Shown piece by piece: positions 8,122 to 15,133 of a DNA stretch of 26,576 nucleotides. A model generated the notes under the pieces. The model did not search any database, was not told where the DNA came from, and saw nothing but the letters and a program-made list of their open reading frames with translations. The translations under genes were made by a program, and so were the position numbers. The stretch comes from CAZAGD01 sp964484485 (GTDB taxonomy: Bacteria > Desulfobacterota > SM23-61), in NCBI GenBank assembly GCA_964484485.1, contig CAZAGD010000189.1, forward strand, positions 1 through 26,576, read 5' to 3'. Position 1 is the stretch's first letter. The number at the start of each line of letters is the position of its first letter.

Positions 8122-9069
8122 ATGAGCGTACCAGCCTCTCGTGATCAAGCCCATAGGTTTGAAGTAGCAGAAAAAGTGTATGCGCTTTATGTAAATATAC
8201 GCATGGTCCTCAGAAGAAAATCCACTTTGGCATTCATGCTTTGCTTACCCCTTTTGGCCCTTATTTTCGGTTTAATCATCTATCCTTTCTTTTATTCTAT
8301 TTTTTTAAGTATGTTAAATAAGAGAGAAACAGATTTCGTTGGCTTCGCTAACTTTTTCTTCCTTTTTAAAAGAGATACCTTTTGGATGGTAGTCCGCCAA
8401 TCCTTTTTGTTTACTTTGACAGCTGTATTTTTTAAGGCACTAATTGGCTTTATTTTAGCCCACTTGATCGATGTTCTTCCCAACAAAAGGCAACGCCTAT
8501 GGCGCGGACTATTTTTGATCCCTTGGGTAATGCCCCCAGCCCTCAGTACTTTGGGGTGGTGGTGGCTATTTGAGCCCAGTTATAGTGCTTTAAACTGGTT
8601 GCTTCAAAAGCTATTTGCTATATCCATACCTTGGCTTAGCGACACTTTCTGGGCACGTTTTTGTGTTATTCTGGTGAATATTTGGTTCGGCTCTCCCTTT
8701 TTCATGATTATGTACTTGGCTGGGTTAAAATCCGTTTCCCCTGAACTTTATGAAGCAGCTTCCATTGATGGGGCTAACGCTTGGCAAAAGCTTTTTTATA
8801 TTACCATTCCTATGATGCGCAATATAATAGCCATTACTATTTTATTTTCGACAATAGTTACTTTTGCCAATTTTGATATTGTCCGCGTATTGACCCAAGG
8901 AGGACCACGCTATACCACCCATTTGTTCGGTACTTATTCATTTTTGCTGGGAATTCAGTCTGGCGATGTTCCTTTAGGGGCAGCAGTTTCTTTGTTTATG
9001 TTTCCAATTTTAGCTGTTCTCGCCTTTTTTATTCTCAGAAATGTGCGGCAAAGGGTTAGAGAGGTATGA
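8122..9069 (+). CDS. Sugar ABC transporter permease, MalF/UgpA type
   Basis: 315 aa membrane permease with a roughly 33-residue cytoplasmic N-terminal extension before the first membrane segment (about 34-64). The EAA docking loop is at residues 208-231 (ELYEAASIDGANAWQKLF...P), then VLTQGGPRYTTHLF, the MalF/UgpA signature. The start at 8122 has GAGGTG seven bases upstream. Its stop overlaps the ATG of the next permease by 4 bp (ATGA), so the pair is translationally coupled. It belongs with the Tat-type binding protein at 6551. No ATPase gene follows. A long N-terminal extension is unusual and could reflect a different partner ATPase or regulator. Confidence 0.9.
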   Translation: MSVPASRDQAHRFEVAEKVYALYVNIRMVLRRKSTLAFMLCLPLLALIFGLIIYPFFYSIFLSMLNKRETDFVGFANFFFLFKRDTFWMVVRQSFLFTLTAVFFKALIGFILAHLIDVLPNKRQRLWRGLFLIPWVMPPALSTLGWWWLFEPSYSALNWLLQKLFAISIPWLSDTFWARFCVILVNIWFGSPFFMIMYLAGLKSVSPELYEAASIDGANAWQKLFYITIPMMRNIIAITILFSTIVTFANFDIVRVLTQGGPRYTTHLFGTYSFLLGIQSGDVPLGAAVSLFMFPILAVLAFFILRNVRQRVREV

Positions 9070-9941
9070 ATCTGCTTAAGTTTATTTCATTCAGCGACAT
9101 TAAGAAAAATAGGAAATGGGCTCTAATTGCTGCTTACTTTTTTTTAGCAATCTTCGTGATTTTCTTTCTTTTCCCTCCTTTTTATATGATCATGACCTCA
9201 TTCAAAACCAATGAAGAAATATCAAGTTTAAAAGGAATTCCCTTCATCTTTAACCAGCGCCCAACGCTGTATCATTATAAAAATCTGCTTACTAATACGC
9301 TTTTTCCTATTTACTTTAAAAACACGGTAATTGTTACTATTATCACGGTAGCCGTTTCAATGATAATTAGCATTCTGGCCGCTTATTCTTTATCGCGTTT
9401 GCGCTTTTGGGGATCGTGGTTACTTGCCACAGGGGTTTTCTTAACATATTTGGTCCCAGAAACTTTGTTATTCATACCTTTGTTTAAAATGGTGGGAAAT
9501 TTTGGACTCTTGAATTCTAAATGGTCTTTGGTATTAGTATTTCCTACTCTAGCCGTGCCATTTTGTACTTGGATCATGATTGGTTATTTTTCCTCCATTC
9601 CCAAAGAGCTTGATGAAGCGGCCCTTATGGATGGGGCTAATTGGTATCAAATGCTTTATCGAGTCTTTATTCCGGTGGCCATGCCAGGCATTATCGCGGC
9701 AACCATATTTGCTTTTACTGTTTCCTGGGCAGGTTTTCTTTACCCCCTTGCTTTTATCTATAGCAATGAGGAGCTTGTTTTGACCGTTGGTACTGTAACA
9801 ACCTTAATACGCGGGGACGTGATGCATTGGGGGGGACTCATGGCTGGGGCAATTCTCGCCGCGGCTCCACCCGTCATCATTTATGCCTTTCTAATGGACT
9901 ATTACATATCAGGTTTAATGGCCGGAGCAGTTAAAGATTAA
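9066..9941 (+). CDS. Carbohydrate ABC transporter permease, MalG/UgpE type
   Basis: 291 aa. The first membrane segment is at about residues 18-44. The EAA loop is at 181-205 (ELDEAALMDGANWYQMLYRV...P), and the C-terminus ends GLMAGAVKD as in MalG-type permeases. It overlaps the previous permease by 4 bp and forms the heterodimeric channel with it. It is the last gene of the unit, and the next gene is convergent 25 bp away. No ATPase subunit is encoded here, so a shared MalK/UgpC-like ATPase elsewhere is expected. Confidence 0.9.
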   Translation: MNLLKFISFSDIKKNRKWALIAAYFFLAIFVIFFLFPPFYMIMTSFKTNEEISSLKGIPFIFNQRPTLYHYKNLLTNTLFPIYFKNTVIVTIITVAVSMIISILAAYSLSRLRFWGSWLLATGVFLTYLVPETLLFIPLFKMVGNFGLLNSKWSLVLVFPTLAVPFCTWIMIGYFSSIPKELDEAALMDGANWYQMLYRVFIPVAMPGIIAATIFAFTVSWAGFLYPLAFIYSNEELVLTVGTVTTLIRGDVMHWGGLMAGAILAAAPPVIIYAFLMDYYISGLMAGAVKD

Positions 9942-9966
9942 ATACAAGCCTCGCCGAACGATTGTT

Positions 9967-10794
9967 TTAGATTCGAGAAATAAAACGTCTTAAGAATTCA
10001 ATAGCTGATCGCGCTGCCGTATCTGGATCTGGCCAGGGGAGCATTTCTAGCGAGACGAATCCATTATAGCCAATTTCTTGCAAAGTGTTTATAATCTTAG
10101 CAAAGTCGAGGTGAGCACTTCCTGGCCACTTGCGATTATTATCGCAAAAATGAATGAGCCAGCAGTAATCCTTTGCTTCGCGAAAGCTTTGATAAATATC
10201 CACATCTTCTATATTCATATGGTAGACATCAAGCATGAGGCCAAAATTGGGACGATTTACGCGGCGGCACATTTCCAGCCCATCTTGCGTCGTATGAATG
10301 AAATTGGCTATAGTGGCCGTTATCGGTTCCAAAGTTAAACGCACCCTCTTGGGCCAGGCATAATCAGCCAATTCCCGGAAGGCCTCTTCAAAAACTTTAA
10401 GGCTTTTTTCTGGCTGAGCTGGATCTCCCGGGCCACGAGAGCGACCAATATTAATAGGTAGACCGGGGGCAAAAAAAGTGGCAGCAAAATCAACCAAATC
10501 TTTGAGTCTTTTCATTCCTTCGGAACTGATCGTTGCCTCTTCCGACACTAATCCGAGTTTATCTTCGCCATAAACGTGGCCGGTGCATATTTGCGCGAGC
10601 TCTAAGTTATTTTCTTTTAACTTACGCTGGATTTCCAGACCGCTGAGACGAGCAGGGTTTTTGATCATTAATTCTACTCCATCATAGCCTAAAGCGGCCA
10701 GTTTAGCAAAAGCGGAGGCCAAATCACCCTGATATGGCGCGAGCGTTGGTTTCTCTAAATCAGGCGTGCCCACCATCGAAGATATTTTGATCAT
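9967..10794 (-). CDS. Sugar phosphate isomerase/epimerase-like TIM barrel
   Basis: 275 aa, full length for the xylose-isomerase-like/AP endonuclease-2 superfamily (IolE, tagatose 3-epimerase and relatives). Putative metal ligands are all in place: E156 (LTLEPIT), D189 and H192 (LMLDVYHMN), H215 (LIHFCDNNR), and E250 (SLEMLPWPD). The N-terminal LGYDGVEL strand is also typical. It is a cytoplasmic enzyme that would isomerise, epimerise or dehydrate a sugar or inositol-like substrate. It is convergent with the Tat-type ABC importer and probably handles what that importer brings in (inference from position only). Start at 10794 follows TAGGAGAATAAACC. The specific reaction cannot be assigned. Confidence 0.8.
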   Translation of the reverse strand: MIKISSMVGTPDLEKPTLAPYQGDLASAFAKLAALGYDGVELMIKNPARLSGLEIQRKLKENNLELAQICTGHVYGEDKLGLVSEEATISSEGMKRLKDLVDFAATFFAPGLPINIGRSRGPGDPAQPEKSLKVFEEAFRELADYAWPKRVRLTLEPITATIANFIHTTQDGLEMCRRVNRPNFGLMLDVYHMNIEDVDIYQSFREAKDYCWLIHFCDNNRKWPGSAHLDFAKIINTLQEIGYNGFVSLEMLPWPDPDTAARSAIEFLRRFISRI

Positions 10795-10953
10795 GGTTTA
10801 TTCTCCTATTTAAGCAAAATTTTTTCCTCCTCCAGAAACTGCCCCCATCGGCAAATGATCATAATTAATTAGGGAACATCGAGCAAGCCAAAGGCCATCA
10901 TTCATTTTTAATCATAAGGTTTTTGTTTTTCTATTGATTGAGGAATATATTAC

Positions 10954-11009
10954 GTAGGGCAAGGGCTTGTCCATTGCCGTTTTAGGCAAGCCACAAGGGC
11001 TGGCCCTAC
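10954..11009. repeat. Hairpin repeat of the GGCAAGGGC family, copy 1
   Basis: GTAGGGC at 10954-10960 mirrors GCCCTAC at 11003-11009, with an imperfect stem of about 25 bp (six mismatches) around a GTTTTA loop. It shares the GGGCAAGGGCTTG core with repeats at 12786, 18057 and 19882. It lies in the 336-bp gap between the isomerase and the MFS gene, which holds no other clear feature. REP-like; it may act as an mRNA end or a nucleoid site. Confidence 0.65.
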
Positions 11010-11130
11010 AAATTTTTAACTGCCTTAACGATATGCAAATTATCAAGATCAGTTAGAGATTATCATTATTAGTTATGGCTCAATTTATAAAAAAATGAAA
11101 AAGGAAATTGTTCATTTTCCAGATCGATAT

Positions 11131-12354
11131 TTATTTTTGCTCCTTTAAAGGCTTCTTCATTAATTTCGGGTTAGAAAAAAAGGCAGCCACCAAGCTGCAA
11201 ATGGCCACCAAAGTTAAAGGAGTTTGATAAGAACCCGATTGAGTCACAAAATAACCACTCAGCCAACCCGAAACCAAACCCGCCCAAGCCTTGGCCGTAT
11301 AGGTAATCCCGTAATTAACCGTTGAGTAACGAGCTCCATAATAATCTCCTACAGTGGCCGGATATAAGGCGAAAGGCGCTCCTCCCAAGAGGGCCGCTAC
11401 AAATACTAAGATTAGAAAAGCTAAGGGAAAATTGCCAAATTTTAGAAGGGCCAGAATAGACAGCCCTAAGAGCGCATAAAAGATAACCATGGTTTTTTCT
11501 CTTCCTATTTTATCAGAAATAGCACCGGAGACAATCCGGCTCAAACCATTTCCCAGAGGGAAAATGACCATAAGCCAATTAAAATAGTTCTTGGGCAAGT
11601 TATACTCTTTGGCTAACATTTTCATTTGAGCGCCGAAAATGAGCACTATGGAGACAGTAAAAGCAAAACAAAAATAAATTAGATACCACTGGTAAGTGCG
11701 CAGCATTTCCAGTGGGCGAAAATCATCTGCTTGATTAGTTTTTTTATTCTTGGATCCAGCAGGAGAAGCTGACCATTGGTCTGGTGGGTATTTATAAAAA
11801 AAAGCCGCGGGAAGCAAAAATAAGAGCATAAGAAATCCAGTAAACTTAAAGGTAGGGCGGAAGCCATAAAGATCGAGGGAATTTTGAATTAACCAATTAA
11901 AAAGCGCTGTTCCGGCACCAAAACCAAAGACTACTGCCCCCGTGGCTAAACCTCTTTTATCGGGAAACCATTTAATGGCGCTGGCCGTGGAGAGGCCATA
12001 AAGAATGCCTACCCCCAAGCTCCCTAAACCGTAAAATACATACAATTGCCAAGGAGATTGGGAAAAAGACGAAAGGATAAATCCCAATCCCACCAAAATG
12101 GCGGCAATAATAGAAACTTTGCGGGGCCCAAAAGAATCGGCAATATAGCCAGATAAGGGTTGGATAAAAGTGGCTGCATAGGCAAAAACAGTAAAAGCCA
12201 ATCCCACCGTAGCTAAATCCCATTTTAAATCTTTAGAAATGGCAAAAGCAAAGAGCGACCAGGAGTATTGATATATGCTGATGATCATCATGACCAAGAT
12301 AGTCAAGCCGAGCAATAATTTTCGAAATCGGAAAGAATCCTGAGCTTCATCCAT
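11131..12354 (-). CDS. MFS transporter, OFA (oxalate/formate antiporter-like) family
   Basis: 407 aa, about 12 hydrophobic segments with a hydrophilic central loop around residues 195-215 (SPAGSKNKKTNQADDFRP). OFA features are IYQYSWSLFAFAI in the first segment, the loop IADSFGPRKVSII between segments 2 and 3, and YGLGSLGVGILYGLSTASAI then KWFPDKRGLATGAVVFGFGAG. OFA members carry small organic anions such as oxalate, formate, pyruvate or other monocarboxylates. The gene is monocistronic: it is separated from the isomerase by a repeat-bearing gap and from the MoaD-like genes by 756 bp. With AOR producing carboxylates nearby, acid export or exchange is a plausible but unproven role. Confidence 0.85.
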   Translation of the reverse strand: MDEAQDSFRFRKLLLGLTILVMMIISIYQYSWSLFAFAISKDLKWDLATVGLAFTVFAYAATFIQPLSGYIADSFGPRKVSIIAAILVGLGFILSSFSQSPWQLYVFYGLGSLGVGILYGLSTASAIKWFPDKRGLATGAVVFGFGAGTALFNWLIQNSLDLYGFRPTFKFTGFLMLLFLLPAAFFYKYPPDQWSASPAGSKNKKTNQADDFRPLEMLRTYQWYLIYFCFAFTVSIVLIFGAQMKMLAKEYNLPKNYFNWLMVIFPLGNGLSRIVSGAISDKIGREKTMVIFYALLGLSILALLKFGNFPLAFLILVFVAALLGGAPFALYPATVGDYYGARYSTVNYGITYTAKAWAGLVSGWLSGYFVTQSGSYQTPLTLVAICSLVAAFFSNPKLMKKPLKEQK

Positions 12355-12487
12355 TTTTATTCTCTTACCTTTCTGTGCAAAATATTTTGGCCATTTTTAT
12401 TTTTAGTAAGCAATTTTTAAATTCTATGATTAGATGGTTGAAATTGTCAAATTTAAAGATAGAGATCTCTGAAAAACTGACTTTTTT

Positions 12488-12557
12488 GTCACTCTCGCAA
12501 AAGCGGGAGTCCAGAAATGCCTCGAAAATACTGGATTCCTGCCTTTACAGGAATGAC
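12488..12557. repeat. Dispersed palindromic repeat, intact copy (70 bp)
   Basis: GTCACTCTCGCAAAAGCGGG begins the left arm. The right arm ends CTTTACAGGAATGAC. Together they form an imperfect inverted repeat of about 29 bp per arm around a short AT-rich loop, with the internal GAGTCCAGAA...TACTGGATTCC signature. It matches the widespread GTCATTCCCGC...GCGGGAATGAC repeat type. The copy at 5771-5828 is degenerate. Confidence 0.75.
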
Positions 12558-12780
12558 GGAATTGCATCTGGAGAGACTTTTTTTGAGATCTCAGAGAAGA
12601 TTTTTTTAATACCTTTCCTTTGGCCTTTCCCTTTAGGAAAAAAAGATAATCTCCCCTTACCCCTCTTTAGAAAAGAGCTGATAATCGCCGCCAACCTTTC
12701 TTTTAGAGACTGGATGGTAATTAAAGGATAGGGGTTGAGGAAGAAAATTAAGCTCTCTACTGATTTATGGGGGGCTGTCG

Positions 12781-12854
12781 CATATGGCAAGGGCCAAGCC
12801 CTTGCCCTACGTTTGCGGTTTTCGTGCTTTCAACAAAAGACCCTACGGCATATG
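12781..12854. repeat. Nested hairpin repeat of the GGCAAGGGC family, copy 2
   Basis: The outer CATATG pair (12781-12786 and 12849-12854) encloses a perfect inner hairpin, GGCAAGGG (12786-12793) with CCCTTGCC (12799-12806). Followed by CTACGTTTG, as in copy 4 at 19882. It forms a compact REP-like structure between the MFS and MoaD-like genes. Confidence 0.65.
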
Positions 12855-13110
12855 AAGAATTTATTTAAATATAAATCCGCTTTGTTCCAATGATAAAACA
12901 TTACCTTTAAATTCCAAATGTACGCCTGCCCGCATCCCGCCTCTGCCCTGTCTCACGCTCTTTCTCGCCATGGCGACACAGTCTTGAAAGAGTCTTAAAA
13001 GAGGGGAAATATAATATTTGAAAAGGAAGAAGAGGGAGATTAGAAGAGGAGTGGTTTGACCATTCCCATTTAATCATGAGGGAGCAACCGGGGAATAGAG
13101 TAGATCTGCT

Positions 13111-13479
13111 TTACTCATAAGTATGATGGAGGAAAGAAGTTTGCTCTTTGGTCATAGCCGATTCCATTTCCGGTGTAGCTTTAACTCCGTGACGATATTG
13201 AAAAGGCCACATACTTTTGGTATGAAAGATACCTACGCGGTCTCCATCTTGAAGAATATGCTTGAGATCGGGTTTTAATCCGGGCATAGCGCTTAATTGC
13301 CCATTAATGAAGGTGATTCCCCTTTCTTCATTGGGGAGTCCTAAATAATTTAACAGATCGGCCATATGGCTTCCTGGAGGAAGAGTAACTGCCAGGTGGG
13401 CAAAGCTTCCCTGATCTGCTTCCTTTCCATATCTGGCTAAGGGTCCATAAAGCCATACCTCGAGAGTAATGTTTTTCAA
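13111..13479 (-). CDS. MoaD/ThiS-like beta-grasp protein with C-terminal extension, no Gly-Gly tail
   Basis: 122 aa from a TTG start at 13479, chosen because GGAGGT stands seven bases upstream; an earlier in-frame TTG at 13494 has no such site. The N-terminal 85 residues look like a MoaD/ThiS ubiquitin fold (LEVWLYGPLARYG, then LPPGSHMADLLNYLGLP, ITFINGQ, and ILQDGDRVGIFH). In place of the terminal Gly-Gly needed for thiocarboxylation there is a roughly 38-residue tail (TKSMWPFQYRHGVKATPEME...). It follows the GGG-ending MoaD-like gene with no gap. It may be a structural or regulatory partner rather than a sulfur carrier. It is last in the unit with the radical SAM gene. Confidence 0.7.
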   Translation of the reverse strand: MKNITLEVWLYGPLARYGKEADQGSFAHLAVTLPPGSHMADLLNYLGLPNEERGITFINGQLSAMPGLKPDLKHILQDGDRVGIFHTKSMWPFQYRHGVKATPEMESAMTKEQTSFLHHTYE

Positions 13480-13480
13480 G

Positions 13481-13720
13481 TTAGCCACCTCCAATGGGGG
13501 GGAAAATTCCTACTTCGTCCCCTGGGTTCAATTGCCAATCAAACGGACGAGCTCGTCCATTAACAAAGACGACTTTAATTTCTTCAGCAGGAAGGCGTAA
13601 TTTTTTTATCAAATCAGTAATGGTAGCACCTTCAGGAACGTCGATCTCCAGAGGAGTCCCAGAGCGAGCATCCGCGGCATGGCGAGTCAATGTGGCAAAA
13701 AGTTTTACCCGAATATGCAT
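13481..13720 (-). CDS. MoaD/ThiS-like sulfur-carrier protein ending in GGG
   Basis: 79 aa beta-grasp protein ending FPPIGGG, the C-terminal diglycine type tail that is adenylated and thiocarboxylated for molybdo/tungstopterin dithiolene formation. The ATG at 13720 is preferred because AAGGA lies eight bases upstream; an in-frame TTG at 13741, inside the radical SAM coding sequence, would add seven residues. Typical features are MHIRVKLFATLTRHA, VPEGATITDLIKKL, VVFVNGR and LNPGDEVGIFPP. It starts 11 bp after the radical SAM stop. Its last codons, GGA GGT GGC TAA, double as the ribosome binding site of the next MoaD-like gene, so the two are tightly coupled. It is probably dedicated to the AOR cofactor, not to general molybdopterin synthesis. 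Confidence 0.82.
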   Translation of the reverse strand: MHIRVKLFATLTRHAADARSGTPLEIDVPEGATITDLIKKLRLPAEEIKVVFVNGRARPFDWQLNPGDEVGIFPPIGGG

Positions 13721-13731
13721 CTTAATTTCCT

Positions 13732-14919
13732 TTAAGGGCAACGGATGATATCCTGAGCCCAGAGACAGTCAGCACATGAAGGATTCCATCCCCAACATCC
13801 TTCATTCCTTTCCCGAAAGTCGCAGGTTTCCCGCAAATCACAGTTAGGGCAAGAGGGAAAATTAAAAGCACGCACTTCGCTGCGAAAATGCACATACTCG
13901 GCACCCATCCAAATTTCGGCGAGAGGTTGCACATTTATATTTCCTAACAGGTAACGCTTTACCTGTTTCTTTCGACCATCGACCGTGAAATAAGTATAAT
14001 TATGCGCCAAAGCATAACAAGGAGAAACTCCTCCATCCCAGCCCACCACCGTGGCGCGATCCTTTATGAAACGACACTTTCTTTCCGCCCCCCAGTACAT
14101 CCGAGGAAAGTCCAAAATTCCCCACATAACCCAGGCATCGGCTTTAACTGGCCAACTGCCCCCGCTAAGGGGTTCCTGTGGTTCATAGCCATATAAAATT
14201 TCTGCTTTCATTTCTTCTGTATAAGGCAAAACGTTGGTAATTAGGACACGTGCCGAACCTAATTTGGAAGCCAATTTTACTAAATCCGCCAGCTCGGCCA
14301 CATTACTCCGCAAGGCCACAAATTCAATACCCAAAGCGGGAATCAAAGAATTCATTTGCGCCTTTGTTTCGTTTAATACTCGGATATTATTTAACAAATA
14401 TGTAAGTGATCCCCCGCGTGTGGCGGCATATGTGGCTGGGTTTACCCCATCTACAGAAATAACTAAACGATCAACCTTAAGCTTGATGAGCTCCTGGCAG
14501 ATCTTTTTATCCAATAAATGCCCATTGGAACCGATGGTCACAGCTAAGCCATGGGAGCGAACGGCCGCAATCATATCGATTATTCCGGGATGCGCAAGAG
14601 GTTCTCCAAAGCCAGTAAAGATAATGCGTTCTAACTGCGGCAATTCGGCCAGGCAATTAAGAAATTTTTGGAAAGTAGAATTGGACATTTGCGCTTCCGC
14701 ATCTTCCCAAACTTGCCGCATACAGGTGCGGCATTTAAGATTACATCCTGTGGTGGGTTCTAAATAAATCTTGCGGACATTGGGCAAACATTGGTGAAGA
14801 ATATAAGCGTCTTCTTTTTCCTCCAACCAAAATTCAGGCAGAGAAGAAAAATCAAAATAGTCACGGTTTAATTCCGGAAAAATCAACCGGCCTTGTTGGT
14901 CAATCTTTATTTTGATCAT
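13732..14919 (-). CDS. Radical SAM/SPASM protein, tungsten AOR cofactor-modifying type
   Basis: 395 aa. The radical SAM cluster motif is CX3CX2C at C59, C63 and C66 (TTGCNLKCRTCMRQ), followed by FTGFGEP at the usual SAM-binding position. The C-terminus is a cysteine-rich SPASM-like domain with C357, C360, C366, C375, C382, C385 and C394, enough for one or two auxiliary [4Fe-4S] clusters. Proteins with this architecture are found next to tungsten AOR genes and are annotated as AOR cofactor-modifying proteins. The role fits here: aor lies upstream and two MoaD-like genes downstream. It has its own promoter candidate (14990-15018) after the aor terminator, so it is probably transcribed separately from aor. 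The exact modification is unknown. Confidence 0.87.
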   Translation of the reverse strand: MIKIKIDQQGRLIFPELNRDYFDFSSLPEFWLEEKEDAYILHQCLPNVRKIYLEPTTGCNLKCRTCMRQVWEDAEAQMSNSTFQKFLNCLAELPQLERIIFTGFGEPLAHPGIIDMIAAVRSHGLAVTIGSNGHLLDKKICQELIKLKVDRLVISVDGVNPATYAATRGGSLTYLLNNIRVLNETKAQMNSLIPALGIEFVALRSNVAELADLVKLASKLGSARVLITNVLPYTEEMKAEILYGYEPQEPLSGGSWPVKADAWVMWGILDFPRMYWGAERKCRFIKDRATVVGWDGGVSPCYALAHNYTYFTVDGRKKQVKRYLLGNINVQPLAEIWMGAEYVHFRSEVRAFNFPSCPNCDLRETCDFRERNEGCWGWNPSCADCLWAQDIIRCP

Positions 14920-14989
14920 TTATAAAATGATATATTTTCTTTCTGGGTTATTCAATAATTAAAATTACTCCCCATAGCCCTCTCTTTTC

Positions 14990-15018
14990 ATTACAATGGT
15001 GGGAGAAACAATTTTCAA
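14990..15018 (-). promoter_or_regulatory. Promoter candidate for the radical SAM-moaD-moaD unit
   Basis: On the minus strand TTGAAA (15018-15013), 17-bp spacer, TGTAAT (14995-14990). Each hexamer is one base from consensus. It sits between the aor terminator and the radical SAM start at 14919, giving a leader of about 65 nt. Confidence 0.5.
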
Positions 15019-15076
15019 AGAATGGGAAGAAGTAACTATGATTTGCTAATCGAGAAAAGAAGACAAATAAGATAAA

Positions 15077-15111
15077 TTAGGCCGGGAAATCTTGGGGACC
15101 GCCCGGCCTAA
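15077..15111 (-). terminator. Rho-independent terminator of aor
   Basis: TTAGGCCGGG (15077-15086) pairs perfectly with CCCGGCCTAA (15102-15111), a 10-bp GC-rich stem with a 15-nt loop. On the minus strand it is followed by TTATCTTATTTG, a T-rich tail. It begins about 22 bp after the aor stop codon. Confidence 0.8.
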
Positions 15112-15133
15112 AATTAATTAAGAAAGCTGCTTA

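Larger units (their letters stand above)
12355..13110. other. 756-bp gene-free, repeat-rich intergenic region
   Basis: I see no convincing gene here. The open frames present (118 and 81 codons, on opposite strands) run through repeat sequence, lack ribosome binding sites and have low-complexity translations. The region contains the palindromic repeat at 12488-12557 and the nested hairpin repeat at 12781-12854. The 12920-12990 part is unusually GC-rich. It separates the MFS gene from the AOR maturation genes and acts as an accumulation site for dispersed repeats. Confidence 0.6.

Noticed and set aside
12375..12790. Open frames of 118 and 81 codons on opposite strands
   Set aside because: They overlap each other and a palindromic repeat, have no ribosome binding site and show no family motif.
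14234..14767. 177-codon frame antisense to the radical SAM gene
   Set aside because: Shadow of a strongly supported gene; no motif of its own.
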